Of a DNA stretch of 38,396 nucleotides, positions 26,201-32,769 are shown one piece after another; within the stretch, counting starts at the first letter, position 1; the number at the start of each line of letters is the position of its first letter. The stretch covers positions 1 to 38,396 of the forward strand of contig CAKOJJ010000015.1 in the NCBI GenBank assembly GCA_934089275.1, written 5' to 3'. A program made the position numbers and the translations under genes. This DNA comes from an uncultured Bacilli bacterium. Lineage in GTDB: Bacteria; Bacillota_I; Bacilli_A; RF39; UBA660. A model generated the notes under the pieces. It saw nothing but the letters and a program-made list of their open reading frames with translations. It was not told the DNA's origin and did no database searches.

Positions 26201-26799
26201 TTATTATATATTTGGTCAGCTAACCCTGTAATATCAATTTCCCATTTATTTGCCTCATTGGCATGTCCATTTCCACTAATTAAAGTAGGACCTTTAAGTG
26301 AAAAATTATTGTAGTATCCATAAACGGTAAATGATACAGACACTTTTGATGATTTGTATGCACTATTTGTTATTGTAGCTTTATATGATCCTACACTTGG
26401 TGCAGTTCCACTTCTTTTTAGTTTTATATATAAAGTATTTCCTGTCTTATATTTATCTACAACACTCCAATTATTGTCAGTTGCACCATTTGGTCCAGTT
26501 ATTTTTAAAGTATATTTACTAGCATCATAATCAGCATTACCAACTTTAATTGTGACACTATTAATTTTATCTCTATATAGTTCACTAGTATTCATCGTGT
26601 TTTTTGTTTCTACGGATGCAGTTAATGCTGCAAACGTTGCAATATCATTTTGGATGAAATTGGCATTAAAAACCTCGCCTATTTTATTTGAATATGCTAA
26701 AGATAAAGAATTGTTGCTATTCTTATTAATATTAACACCTATAAAATAAGCAAATATAAAAGTAATAATTGTAAATAACTTAACAAAATACCCTTTCAT
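20227..26799 (-). CDS. Giant surface protein: Ig-like array, Big_2, C-terminal dockerin
   Basis: The ATG at 26799 (2190 residues) is preferred over GTG 26808, since AGGATG precedes it by eight bases. An N-terminal signal (about 4-24) leads into a long array of Ig-like beta-sandwiches of about 100-130 residues, many ending in a strand such as GTYNVTVTH, VGDYKIIVTY, or TGKYMITMEY. A Big_2-type domain (NVDS-like core SSDENIIKILDDGRIKVNG) lies near 2000-2080. The last 65 residues are a dockerin: GDLNKDGKINVFDVSMLYNY has canonical calcium ligands, while the second repeat (RIRKQNDIKVADVSKLYSF) lost most of them. It heads a four-gene operon with two cohesin-like membrane proteins, so it may attach to them. 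There is no LPXTG motif, which fits non-covalent anchoring. At about 6.6 kb it is the largest gene here. Confidence 0.8.
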   Translation of the reverse strand: MKGYFVKLFTIITFIFAYFIGVNINKNSNNSLSLAYSNKIGEVFNANFIQNDIATFAALTASVETKNTMNTSELYRDKINSVTIKVGNADYDASKYTLKITGPNGATDNNWSVVDKYKTGNTLYIKLKRSGTAPSVGSYKATITNSAYKSSKVSVSFTVYGYYNNFSLKGPTLISGNGHANEANKWEIDITGLADQIYNKVSSGDVDDFNVTIKYGNVDVTSTKFDIEKKNDKIYITNKNGFFESPRSGTYNVTVTHTDNSFNPVTKSASTSFTIGSKNIKLTEKSSVSHRYVRQMMDVNHVLKVKTIKNSKITYTADGTEYTQTLNDFQKKYTRANLNTVSVNSEGNVIYPYDASLTITNYDGTNITYLLNETSQTEDAATFKTKYADAYNNLISLYEYTTDGNLIYKLNCLVNEEVKTLNNKNLTIFALSGGIITKTYTYEGVREEEFKDLQPYIVKNNDTKTCDGGICGEKDGFKLTCEYTTKGTLTGEIKCSVDYDNTLEKYTGVYKIIFPFEDASEQSIKFEIYDQNTDYYLTSQFDKHENGNDKLTSATLPPGNKRYEYYLGLYLIKGGKKVDTRTEGAISTRIFDHHVDVEKDQDGNALLDDNGNEILKYYDVNSYQIRLNSYNSSTNIVNFNVSINGSAFVTKEMSYAEFAKTYEIDERYPTCGGANFLSCYKFDTNGNFVSSDDNFFHTDADGTKYKMLIKSFKSNSTGTDIDVVYDYYNANGTLKKANATMSLTEFKVNYPDIYGYLVTKFVYDTNGNIIRGTFSGDYKVYEINGEKIEGKELTKFFNINVDYDDLSNVDRAITILPKTEIPKGTYYVYTKYDTMEAIGYINKNTIDPVTGEEVEATISKDLYPEMWLQNVHMTSISYEDPDYELEIGNVVQSNVRNDENKVYYNVDGKVVFDLNTKYIYSDTDSSGKSLFNVKVYQKNGNNYNDVTSKFDVHEVYNMPEEKTDATSTITLGVNSGSISVGDYKIIVTYTKDGITDSCEKEFTISGKYYDIELLDDQTIIFAKNVEKTVTINTRTYYVENLENIVPSIVMQRAGTTSETLVLDKENKTFKDSTGKAMFKYSYETHQESKTSEEKDYQFLLTNVVNNAEVGQYVLTLSYKDGDNDLIQKNIDFSVSEEEYTLILSNRNPRINEEGMFINYNISTKNILESELDNVEYTIYYYDKSLRKYVDVSSENAENRMFKVRDNWDLTTGPDYQGTVIIELIENKVDMDGVYTITVKYHNAENEYELTDYGRSLKSLFDWKIESVDISSSYNDNGTMIKINGFYNNLSNVTITAKLNSPFEKQASWSINKDCINGTCDPTVGTSYNDRFIETNDTKNGDTIKLVLKDNLSDEMKLSEGTYALVIYYSNTDYRVYNFEVKGQYANIIFDKQNTLIYSKISDDLVVDNLFTNKVGKIYIPVKVHGIDYSDEDLKIKITNEDGTVDYGSYFNYSRNDFNTSHNLEINYDTSKIIPTGKYMITMEYSNNKTTVRDSLVFTVNQTYFNFRFKTPTYDPNPLYPNTVGKVGFEIETEDIPNVQISDSHIDADSNKHLFSKNTRIIDEENNDVTSSFTITAANSSTSLLNLILNISYEKNAITPGIYKVITYYVMDGYRLEKETSFVVGDYKKDFTIKETKIITDAVDGRLHNNVDSVFEIYYSSDYDIFASDMNVVVKSSNGTDVTSKFTIEKYDDVIKVKYYGKTNIAADNYQISLTYQENEDYKYTLNVEYIMNSAYKEIKISNMSANNSPIYADVDNMSYSFDVNTVITGNELNNIKARIYDVEGNLVYSDIASDKVNNLFKLINKISEEKKYYINIIPFAARTGQYTIELAYFEADGSFSTSNKLSFTIDRNYYQLTLNNESNVEPVIDYGNNLIYDVDGAKGTYTFSTTYDKSKKDVYSIRAYKGLSLVDETKVNIEEVDFYGATLFKTTFKTGTLVTGDIDFYLCINGLPYTKITKQVYEYKKVNNIKVIIDNMEINDEVTLFNGEFKNINYVIDPVDYTDRDIKIISSDENIIKILDDGRIKVNGIGSCELKIGNKDFTKVIKVTTRQRLSSNTYAVNYDEFTISVLSMNKKSLSKTEFLFNLNGLVSNYTILDKNHNDITNKVTEIGTGMLLVNGEETYTISILGDLNKDGKINVFDVSMLYNYVRGKTTLDKASLNAARIRKQNDIKVADVSKLYSFVRDRISDI

Positions 26800-26821
26800 A
26801 TCATTCACATCCTATACTAAA

Positions 26822-26850
26822 ATTATAACATTTTCAATAATTCATGTAAA
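26822..26850 (-). promoter_or_regulatory. Promoter of the dockerin/cohesin-like operon
   Basis: TTTACA (26850-26845), 17-base spacer ending TGT, perfect TATAAT (26827-26822), about 23 bases before the ATG. It is divergent from the promoter at 26927; about 75 bases separate the two -35 boxes. The interval contains an AAAATCGACAATTAT stretch and a GACAAAAATCGAC tandem-like pattern that could be an operator. Confidence 0.75.
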
Positions 26851-26926
26851 CTAAAAACACGACAAAAATCGACAATTATAATCATTATTTATTATGGCGC
26901 AATTTTGCTTTTTTAGTCTTTTTTTC

Positions 26927-26955
26927 TTGTGATTAATAACTAATTCATTTATAAT
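26927..26955 (+). promoter_or_regulatory. Promoter of the zinc-ribbon membrane protein
   Basis: TTGTGA (26927-26932), 17-base spacer, perfect TATAAT (26950-26955), then AAGGTGG as ribosome site. The short distance to the first ATG (26970) leaves that ATG only two bases from the ribosome site and favours 26976. Confidence 0.75.
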
Positions 26956-26975
26956 TATTTTAAGGTGGTATGCTT

Positions 26976-27587
26976 ATGTATTGTAAAAAATGTAATCATT
27001 TACTTGATGACAGTAAAAAAGTTTGTCAGCACTGTGGTTATGACAATTCTTTAGTAGAAGACAATAAACTAAAAGAAATGAAAATGACAAAAAACGAAAT
27101 AAATAAACACTCTATATTTATTATAGTAACGTTAATATTTATTGCAGTTACAATTTCTTTAATAATAACTTACACCATAAAAGATATTAAAAAAGAACCA
27201 ACTTCTAATATGTCTAGTACTACTACAACAGAAGAAATGAAAACAAAAAAATTTAAATACGATAACTTAATTATGGAATACCCTGATAACTTTGGTGTTG
27301 CATCTAATGTAATATTTTATAAAGATAATTCAAATATAAACATTGAGATCAATAATATTTCTTTAGAAGATTATAATAATTATATTCAGCTAAATGAACA
27401 CTTAACTAGTAAAATTGGAGATATTGAAAGCATTACTTTTGCTGATGATCTTTATTATGCACACCTTATACAAGTGGATGACAAATATTATATTATTAAA
27501 GTCAACTATGTCGGTGATACAACAATTTATACTGAGAATATACAATTAACGATCTCAAAGATTTTAAACACATTAAAAAAGAAATGA
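26976..27587 (+). CDS. Zinc-ribbon single-pass membrane protein
   Basis: I choose the ATG at 26976 (203 residues): AAGGTGG is eight bases away, against two for the ATG at 26970. The N-terminus is a zinc ribbon (CKKC and CQHC at residues 3-20), placed in the cytoplasm. One membrane helix follows (about 43-66), then a Ser/Thr linker (SSTTTTEE) and an outside domain of about 125 residues (FKYDNLIMEYPDNFGV...). The layout resembles zinc_ribbon_2 proteins of Firmicutes with an extracellular domain, of unknown function. It is divergent from the dockerin operon and convergent with the ABC transporter, from which it is split by a shared terminator. The STTTTE-type linker, also in the 246-residue protein of that operon, hints at shared surface biology. 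Confidence 0.7.
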   Translation: MYCKKCNHLLDDSKKVCQHCGYDNSLVEDNKLKEMKMTKNEINKHSIFIIVTLIFIAVTISLIITYTIKDIKKEPTSNMSSTTTTEEMKTKKFKYDNLIMEYPDNFGVASNVIFYKDNSNINIEINNISLEDYNNYIQLNEHLTSKIGDIESITFADDLYYAHLIQVDDKYYIIKVNYVGDTTIYTENIQLTISKILNTLKKK

Positions 27588-27604
27588 TTTTTCATTTCTT
27601 TTTT
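27575..27604. terminator. Bidirectional terminator between convergent genes
   Basis: Perfect 13-base arms AAAAAAGAAATGA and TCATTTCTTTTTT around a TTTT loop. Both stop codons (27585-27587 and 27592-27594) lie inside it, and each strand ends in six T. It serves the zinc-ribbon gene and the ABC transporter operon. Confidence 0.85.
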
Positions 27605-28239
27605 AGTTCATATATAAAATCAGCATATTTACAAACGTTTTCTGAATGGGTAACTATGATAACACATTTACCAGATTTAGCTTGTTTTTTAAATATTTCC
27701 ATTATATCTTTTTCTGTTTGAGGATCTAAGTTTCCCGTTGGTTCATCAGCTATTATAATATTAGGGTTATAAGAAATGCTTCGAGCAATAGAAACTCTTT
27801 GTTGTTCTCCTCCAGATAATTTTAGTATCCTTCTATTAGCATAGCTTTCATCTAAACCTACACTTTTCATAAGTTCTAAAGCCTTTTCGCGTTTTTTAGC
27901 TTTCATGCCATTGATATTCATTGATAGCATTATATTTTCGATTGCCGTTAAAGATGGTAAAAGATTATAACTTTGAAAAACGATACCAATATCGGTATTA
28001 CGATATTTATCCAAATTGGTTTTCTTTAGTTCTTTATCTTTGTAAAGTATGCTTCCTTCATAATTGGTTTCAAGTCCACTTATAAGAGATAAAAATGTTG
28101 TTTTTCCACTTCCACTTTTTCCTTTAATAACATATAGTTTTCCAGTATCAAATTCATAGTCAATATTCTTAAGAACATATTCATCTTTTTTGGCATCTTT
28201 GTATCTATATGATACATCTTTTAGTTTTAGTATACTCAT
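27592..28239 (-). CDS. ABC transporter ATP-binding protein (MacB/LolD type)
   Basis: A 215-residue ATPase: Walker A GKSGSGKT (residues 40-47), Q-loop in VFQSYNLLPSL, signature LSGGEQQR, Walker B IIIADEPTGNLD and the H-loop IIVTHSE. The sequence belongs to the lipoprotein-export/MacB/antimicrobial-peptide-resistance group. AAAGGAG lies before the ATG, and its ATG overlaps the permease stop by one base (TAATG), so the two form a complete two-gene exporter. No adjacent two-component system or bacteriocin gene is seen; the zinc-ribbon protein opposite may be unrelated. The substrate is unknown. Confidence 0.9.
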   Translation of the reverse strand: MSILKLKDVSYRYKDAKKDEYVLKNIDYEFDTGKLYVIKGKSGSGKTTFLSLISGLETNYEGSILYKDKELKKTNLDKYRNTDIGIVFQSYNLLPSLTAIENIMLSMNINGMKAKKREKALELMKSVGLDESYANRRILKLSGGEQQRVSIARSISYNPNIIIADEPTGNLDPQTEKDIMEIFKKQAKSGKCVIIVTHSENVCKYADFIYELKKK

Positions 28240-29744
28240 TATCCTCTCTCCTTTAATATGGTAAGTGGTTTAAATCTATTTATAGATATGATCGCTACAA
28301 GAGATGATGTTATTGTTAAAATCACAAGTGAATATAACATTGATGTTATTACTTTAACATCTACAACAGCTTTTATAGAATCTACTTTTGCTATTGTTTG
28401 ATTTGGTTTAAAGTTTTGTTTTCCATGATTACCAAAATTATCATTTATTTTACTATTAGCATTTTCTTGTTCTGTTATTTCATTTTTCAATAAGTTATTA
28501 GCAACATTTACACTTAATGTAGAACCAATACCTGTTCCGATTATAAATGAACATATAGCAACTATAAATATTTCTAAAACAAATTGAAGAGAAACTAAAC
28601 TTTTTTTCATACCTATTGTTCTTAATACACCTATTTCATATTTTCTTTCTCTGATGATTAAAGTATTTATAAGTACAAGAATTGAACCACCAATAATCAT
28701 TGTTATGATTAAAAAAGTATTTGCAAAATTTTCTAGATTTTTTATTGATGATAAGCTTTCTTCAATTTCTTCTTGATTTGTAGTTATTGTGTAATAATCA
28801 CTTAAACCTTTTTCACTTACTTCAGCAGTAAATGCTTCAATAGCATCAGCAGAAGTTAAAATAAATGTTGGTGTAATTGTTGCCGTTAAAGAACTATTTC
28901 CATCTAGTATTTTATTAACAACAGTTGAATTAGTTATAATTGTATTAGCTGAATCAGAGAACATTTTAGTTAAATCATTTGCTGAATCGCTTTGTTCTTC
29001 ATAAATACCAGTTACAGTAAGTTTATAAGTTTTTTTAGAATTTTTAGGATCAACTATGGTAATCGTATCACCTACACTTATACTATTTATTTCTGCAAGT
29101 TCACTTGAAATAACACAAGTATCACTTTCGAAATCTTCAGATATGTTTCCTTCAGTTATTTTGTATTTTCCATTGATGAATTCACTCATAGAAGCATAAT
29201 CACTATAACCAATTAAAGAGAATGCCCCATCTTGAGCTTTTTCATTATAAATCTTTTCAGTCTTTTTAGTAGTTGTTTTAGTTTGCTCATTTGGAGGTGT
29301 GTTTCCAAATGGTCCACCATTTTTAAAACTCTTTGTTTCAGTTTTAGTTTCAGTTGTTTCTTTAACAAGTGAATCTGTTGCTTCAGTTAAATTTTTCGCA
29401 TCTACTCTTAAATTATATGTGTAATAATATGATGAAACGTAGACACTATTGGCATAATTTTTTATTTCATCAAGCGTTACTGATTCAATATTATTAAAAG
29501 CATTTATTTTATCTTCTTGAGAATCACTTTCATCAAGATGTTCCATTAGTTTATCTCTGTTCATGCTAATATTTGCTTCAATATTGTTTTTACTTTCATA
29601 AGACTTAACAATATTACTTGCACTTTTTTTAATAGCAAAAGTAATAGATAAAATTGATGCAATAACAATAAATATTAAACCTAGTAATATATTACGCATT
29701 TTGTTTCGGCTTATATTTGTAAGCGCATTTTTAAATATATACAT
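28239..29744 (-). CDS. MacB-type FtsX-domain ABC permease
   Basis: The ATG at 29744 (501 residues) is preferred, because GGGAG lies about seven bases upstream; the TTG at 29759 overlaps it. The layout is that of MacB/FtsX permeases: TM1 near residues 15-38; a large outside MacB_PCD-like domain (about 40-335) with a low-complexity loop (GPFGNTPPNEQTK); then three helices at about 340-362, 390-415 and 465-490 carrying the FtsX motif RKYEIGVLRTIGMKK. It probably forms a mechanotransmission exporter with the ATPase downstream. Its partner periplasmic adaptor (MacA) is absent, as is common in Firmicutes. The gene follows the terminator of the surface gene at 29835. Confidence 0.85.
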   Translation of the reverse strand: MYIFKNALTNISRNKMRNILLGLIFIVIASILSITFAIKKSASNIVKSYESKNNIEANISMNRDKLMEHLDESDSQEDKINAFNNIESVTLDEIKNYANSVYVSSYYYTYNLRVDAKNLTEATDSLVKETTETKTETKSFKNGGPFGNTPPNEQTKTTTKKTEKIYNEKAQDGAFSLIGYSDYASMSEFINGKYKITEGNISEDFESDTCVISSELAEINSISVGDTITIVDPKNSKKTYKLTVTGIYEEQSDSANDLTKMFSDSANTIITNSTVVNKILDGNSSLTATITPTFILTSADAIEAFTAEVSEKGLSDYYTITTNQEEIEESLSSIKNLENFANTFLIITMIIGGSILVLINTLIIRERKYEIGVLRTIGMKKSLVSLQFVLEIFIVAICSFIIGTGIGSTLSVNVANNLLKNEITEQENANSKINDNFGNHGKQNFKPNQTIAKVDSIKAVVDVKVITSMLYSLVILTITSSLVAIISINRFKPLTILKERG

Positions 29745-29797
29745 TCTTTCATCTCCCAAAATAAATATATTAAATTATTTTGAAATATTTATGAAAT

Positions 29798-29830
29798 AAA
29801 AAAGAAGTTTGTGTGAAAAACTTCTTTTTT
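29798..29830 (-). terminator. Intrinsic terminator after surface gene at 29835
   Basis: AAAAAAGAAGTTT and AAACTTCTTTTTT arms with a 7-base loop; the minus strand ends in a T run. It begins right after the stop codon. In retroelement variable loci a hairpin after the variable region is also common, so it could serve a second purpose. Confidence 0.8.
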
Positions 29831-29834
29831 AAAT

Positions 29835-31028
29835 TTATGCGATTTGGAAAGCAGGAGAGACCCCGTAAGGAATGCTCGCACTTAAGCCACCAATATTACC
29901 AGCACCCATGATGCTATAGATGATAGAAGTAGCTCTAGAAGCAACCGAACGAAACCAGCACTCACAAATGCGTCCATTATATAGTTTCTTTGCTTCTTTA
30001 TAACTGCCCATTGTTACTCCTAAATTCTTATAATAATCTAATTGTTTTGATGTTCCTACTGATGTATCATCGTCAGCAGATGAGGATATTGCAAAATCAC
30101 CATATATTTCTTCTAAAGACAATAAATATAATTTATCTTGTGTTTCAAAATTTGCAGAATCGCTTTTTCCGTGACTTGATATTACTTTTGTTGCTTTTAT
30201 TACATTTTGTAAATCACTTGGTAATGCATTATATATTGTTTCGTTAACATATGTGCGAAGTTCTGAATCCTTCCATCCTCCTACACTTGTAGCTGTGCTA
30301 TTGAATTTTTGTTTTGTTATTACATCGGCAAATTCTACTACAAATCCACATGCAGTTTCACTTGTTTCTTCATTTGTACATGCACTCATATTTGATATTC
30401 TCACTGTGTGTGTTCCTAAGTCTCCTAAGTCTACTTTTTTTGTGTCTCCTACATTATATTGACTTGTGTTTCCTGCTTTTACATTGGCTGCTATTGTTGA
30501 CCAACTATCTTTTTGGAATTGATTTTCTATACCTACTGTTTCTCTTTCTACGGCATTAAATTCTAACTTACATGTATATTCTTCACTTACTTCTTCTGTT
30601 GGCATTTTATCAAGAGTTATTGTTAATATTCCGTTTACGCTTTTTTTAGCTAATACTTCCGTTACATAATTTTCTAATTTGTTTTTAATGCTTGTATATT
30701 TTGCTGTTGTTCCCTCTTTTGGTACACATGTTATTTTTACTTCTGCATCATAGTTACTTGAGTTGTTTGTTACTTCGTATGTTAAGATACTTGTTTGATT
30801 TAATGTTTTTAGTTCTGATGTTTCAAATGTTATTATCTTCTTTGTATCATCTATTACTGAATTATATACATCCTTTCCATCTATACTTGCAGCTGTGAAG
30901 ATTACACTGAAATCTTCTTCATTTTCGCTTACGTTTGCATTTCCATTTATTACTAATGTTGTTGATACTGCTGCAAAACCAATTGCCATCAGTAATATTG
31001 CTACTATAAGCATACTTTTATTTTTCAT
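29835..31028 (-). CDS. DUF6273-type surface protein, poly-G promoter
   Basis: A 397-residue exported protein. Residues 5-25 are a hydrophobic signal/anchor; about 26-168 form a beta module almost identical to that of the 31172 protein (DNA near 90% by eye). The rest matches DUF6273 by pattern: DSWSTIAANV, YNVGDTKKVDLG, then GGWKDSELRTYVNE, ALPSDLQNVI, TQDKLYLLSLEEIYG and the C-terminal CWFRS...SIPYGVSPAFQI, a lectin-like fold end where family members usually read GVRP. The last ~134 coding bases are about 48% GC, against far lower in the body. AGGTAGGT precedes the ATG, and the G8 promoter lies at 31058-31083. A likely ligand- or host-facing surface protein; the function is unproven. Confidence 0.75.
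   Translation of the reverse strand: MKNKSMLIVAILLMAIGFAAVSTTLVINGNANVSENEEDFSVIFTAASIDGKDVYNSVIDDTKKIITFETSELKTLNQTSILTYEVTNNSSNYDAEVKITCVPKEGTTAKYTSIKNKLENYVTEVLAKKSVNGILTITLDKMPTEEVSEEYTCKLEFNAVERETVGIENQFQKDSWSTIAANVKAGNTSQYNVGDTKKVDLGDLGTHTVRISNMSACTNEETSETACGFVVEFADVITKQKFNSTATSVGGWKDSELRTYVNETIYNALPSDLQNVIKATKVISSHGKSDSANFETQDKLYLLSLEEIYGDFAISSSADDDTSVGTSKQLDYYKNLGVTMGSYKEAKKLYNGRICECWFRSVASRATSIIYSIMGAGNIGGLSASIPYGVSPAFQIA
29838..29971 (-). other. GC-rich putative variable region at the 3' end of gene 29835
   Basis: By hand count 64 of 134 bases are G or C here. The coding strand is dominated by NNT and NNC codons (GTT, GCT, TCT, ACT, ATC, GGT, AGT and so on), with few of the AAA/GAA/TTA codons typical elsewhere in the gene. 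It ends with a GGGGTC block eight codons before the stop. This fits a variable region made by adenine-directed mutagenesis, but no template or reverse transcriptase is visible here. Confidence 0.4.
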
Positions 31029-31057
31029 ATTTTTACCTACCTTTTCTACATTTTTAT

Positions 31058-31083
31058 TTTATAATACCCCCCCCGATTTTCAA
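31058..31083 (-). promoter_or_regulatory. Poly-G-spacer promoter of surface gene 29835
   Basis: TTGAAA (31083-31078), ATC, eight G (31074-31067), TATTATAAAAT. With TATAAA (31063-31058) as -10 the spacer is 14 bases, three short of optimal; three more G would give 17. The element matches those at 8287 and 32709 apart from a 2-base difference in the spacer. Confidence 0.65.
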
Positions 31084-31119
31084 GGACAACTTCCTTGTTT
31101 ACATCTTTTTTGACAACAA

Positions 31120-31154
31120 AACAAATACACAATGAAATTCATTGTGTATTTGTT
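31120..31154 (-). terminator. Perfect 17-bp inverted repeat after surface gene 31172
   Basis: AACAAATACACAATGAA (31120-31136) and its exact complement (31138-31154) flank one central base. On the minus strand TTTTGTTGTC follows, which suits a terminator for the upstream surface gene. It also lies 46 bases upstream of the G run of the next promoter, the same place where other copies carry the 80-bp repeat, so a regulatory role is possible. Confidence 0.65.
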
Positions 31155-31171
31155 ATTATCTTTAAATTGTT

Positions 31172-32683
31172 TTATTGTACTACGTATGGATTTGTACTTG
31201 TTCCTTCGCCTGTTACAAGTGTGCTGTCCGCAAGCGAAACTACGGGACGGACCCCAAGAGTATTGCTCACAATGTCAGAGTCCACACAACCAGCACTACC
31301 GACAGAACCAACATTAGCATAAGTAACATGATATAGATGTGCAGGAGAGAATGTCCAATAATAGTTATTTGTATTTAAATAATTTGTTGTATCTTCATAA
31401 TCACTTGTATTTGAAAAATATGTATTAAACCCTGCAAGTATTACTTCATCTGATGTTATTAATCCTACTGAATTTGTTAGTTTTCCATTTCCATTTCTAC
31501 TGTCTACTGTAAATTTATCATTTTCATTTTGACATACTAGACTTGGATTTGGATTATTTGAATACCTTAATGATCGATGTGCTGCTCCATATAATGTTGC
31601 ATTGTTTCCATATCCTAAATCTCCATATGTTGAATATGAAATGCTTCCTATTGTGTTTGCATCATATGCTTTTGTACTTCGATCATTACAGAATACTGTA
31701 TCTTCTAATTTTGATGTTGTTGTTTCATCAAAATTTTGACTATACCAATTATCTATGTATGTTTTTATTGTTGATTCATTTGTATTTGCATGTGTTGCTT
31801 CATAGTTATCACTTCCTGCTGTTCCATACATATATCCTACATATGCATTATCATCACGACTAGTATTAAATTGACTTCTTCCTATTTGAGTTGATGTTCC
31901 TGTTTGAGTTTCACATTTGCCATCTGTTGGAACTCCATTATATATTATTTTTATTCCACCTGTCTCTGTTGTTCTTATTATCTTCCAACACATATTATTG
32001 AATATTATATTATTATTTACCTTATCAGCATCGCCTCTAAAATAATATACTGGTACTTTTCCATCAGTAGCTGTTGTTGTATATATTCCATTTGTACCAC
32101 TTACTCCTGAACGTATCTTATAATCTATCACTGTTGTTGTATCTGCTTTATCTTTTATTAAGTTATATAAACTTGTACCACTTACAGCAATTGTATCTCT
32201 TTCTATGGCATTGAATTCTAACTTACATGTATATTCTTCACTTACTTCTTCTGTTGATGTTTTATCTAATGTTACTGTTAATGTTCCGTTTAATGTTTCT
32301 TTGGCTTTTACTACTGTTGCATCATTTTCTAATTTATTTTTGATGCTTGTGTATTTTGATGTTGTTCCGTCCTTTGGTACACATGTTACACTTACTTCTG
32401 CATCATAGTTACTTGAGTTGTTTGTTACTTCATATGTTAATATACTTGTTTGATTAAGTGTTTTTAGTTCTGATGTTTCAAATGTTATGATTTTCTTTGT
32501 ATCATCTATAACTGTTGAGTATACATCCTTTCCATCTATACTTGCTGCTGTGAAGATTACACTGAAATCTTCTTCATTTTCACTTACTTTTGCATTTCCA
32601 TTTATTACTAATGTTGTTGATACTGCTGCAAAACCTATCGACATTAGTAATATTGCTACTATAAGCATACTTTTCTTTTTCAT
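31172..32683 (-). CDS. Variable-type surface protein with lectin-like C-terminus
   Basis: A 503-residue paralog of the 29835 protein over the first ~170 residues (signal/anchor, SENEEDFSVIF, SSNYDAEV, EEYTCKLEF), then a different body. The body holds MCWKIIRTTETGGIKIIYNG, YVGYMYG, IDNWYSQNF, FCNDRS and LITSDEVILAG blocks that recur in gut Firmicutes surface proteins of unknown function, and ends in YYWTFSPAHLY...LGVRPVVSL with a TNPYVV tail, typical of a C-type-lectin-like fold. Several Cys pairs suggest extracellular disulfides. The last ~117 bases before the tail are about 51% GC. AGAGGTAG precedes the ATG; the G8 promoter is at 32709-32734. Possibly a phase-variable adhesin; this is inference. 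Confidence 0.75.
   Translation of the reverse strand: MKKKSMLIVAILLMSIGFAAVSTTLVINGNAKVSENEEDFSVIFTAASIDGKDVYSTVIDDTKKIITFETSELKTLNQTSILTYEVTNNSSNYDAEVSVTCVPKDGTTSKYTSIKNKLENDATVVKAKETLNGTLTVTLDKTSTEEVSEEYTCKLEFNAIERDTIAVSGTSLYNLIKDKADTTTVIDYKIRSGVSGTNGIYTTTATDGKVPVYYFRGDADKVNNNIIFNNMCWKIIRTTETGGIKIIYNGVPTDGKCETQTGTSTQIGRSQFNTSRDDNAYVGYMYGTAGSDNYEATHANTNESTIKTYIDNWYSQNFDETTTSKLEDTVFCNDRSTKAYDANTIGSISYSTYGDLGYGNNATLYGAAHRSLRYSNNPNPSLVCQNENDKFTVDSRNGNGKLTNSVGLITSDEVILAGFNTYFSNTSDYEDTTNYLNTNNYYWTFSPAHLYHVTYANVGSVGSAGCVDSDIVSNTLGVRPVVSLADSTLVTGEGTSTNPYVVQ
31200..31316 (-). other. GC-rich putative variable region at the 3' end of gene 31172
   Basis: By hand count about 60 of 117 bases are G or C. 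The stretch from TGTGTGGACTC to GGGGTCCGTCCC covers the part aligned to lectin-fold variable residues and is rich in NNT/NNC codons. It shares GGGGTC, in the same frame and register, with the other candidate at 29838-29971. The two do not collapse onto one template: many third-position differences cannot be explained by adenine mutation. Confidence 0.4.
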
Positions 32684-32708
32684 ATTCTACCTCTTTCTTC
32701 TATTTTAT

Positions 32709-32734
32709 TTTATAATACCCCCCCCGATTTTCAA
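32709..32734 (-). promoter_or_regulatory. Poly-G-spacer promoter of surface gene 31172
   Basis: TTGAAA (32734-32729), ATC, eight G (32725-32718), TATTATAAAAT; spacer 14 bases to TATAAA (32714-32709). The 80-bp repeat begins 45 bases upstream of the G run. Confidence 0.65.
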
Positions 32735-32769
32735 GTCGTTTTGAAGGGTTTACGTTATTTTGTCAAATC

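Noticed and set aside
29835..32683. A complete diversity-generating retroelement in the window
   Set aside because: No reverse transcriptase, Avd-type gene or template repeat was found on either strand; only candidate variable ends are supported.
29990..32744. Several Leu/Phe-rich plus-strand frames across genes 29835 and 31172
   Set aside because: Shadows of the two surface genes; compositions are typical of antisense AT-rich coding DNA.
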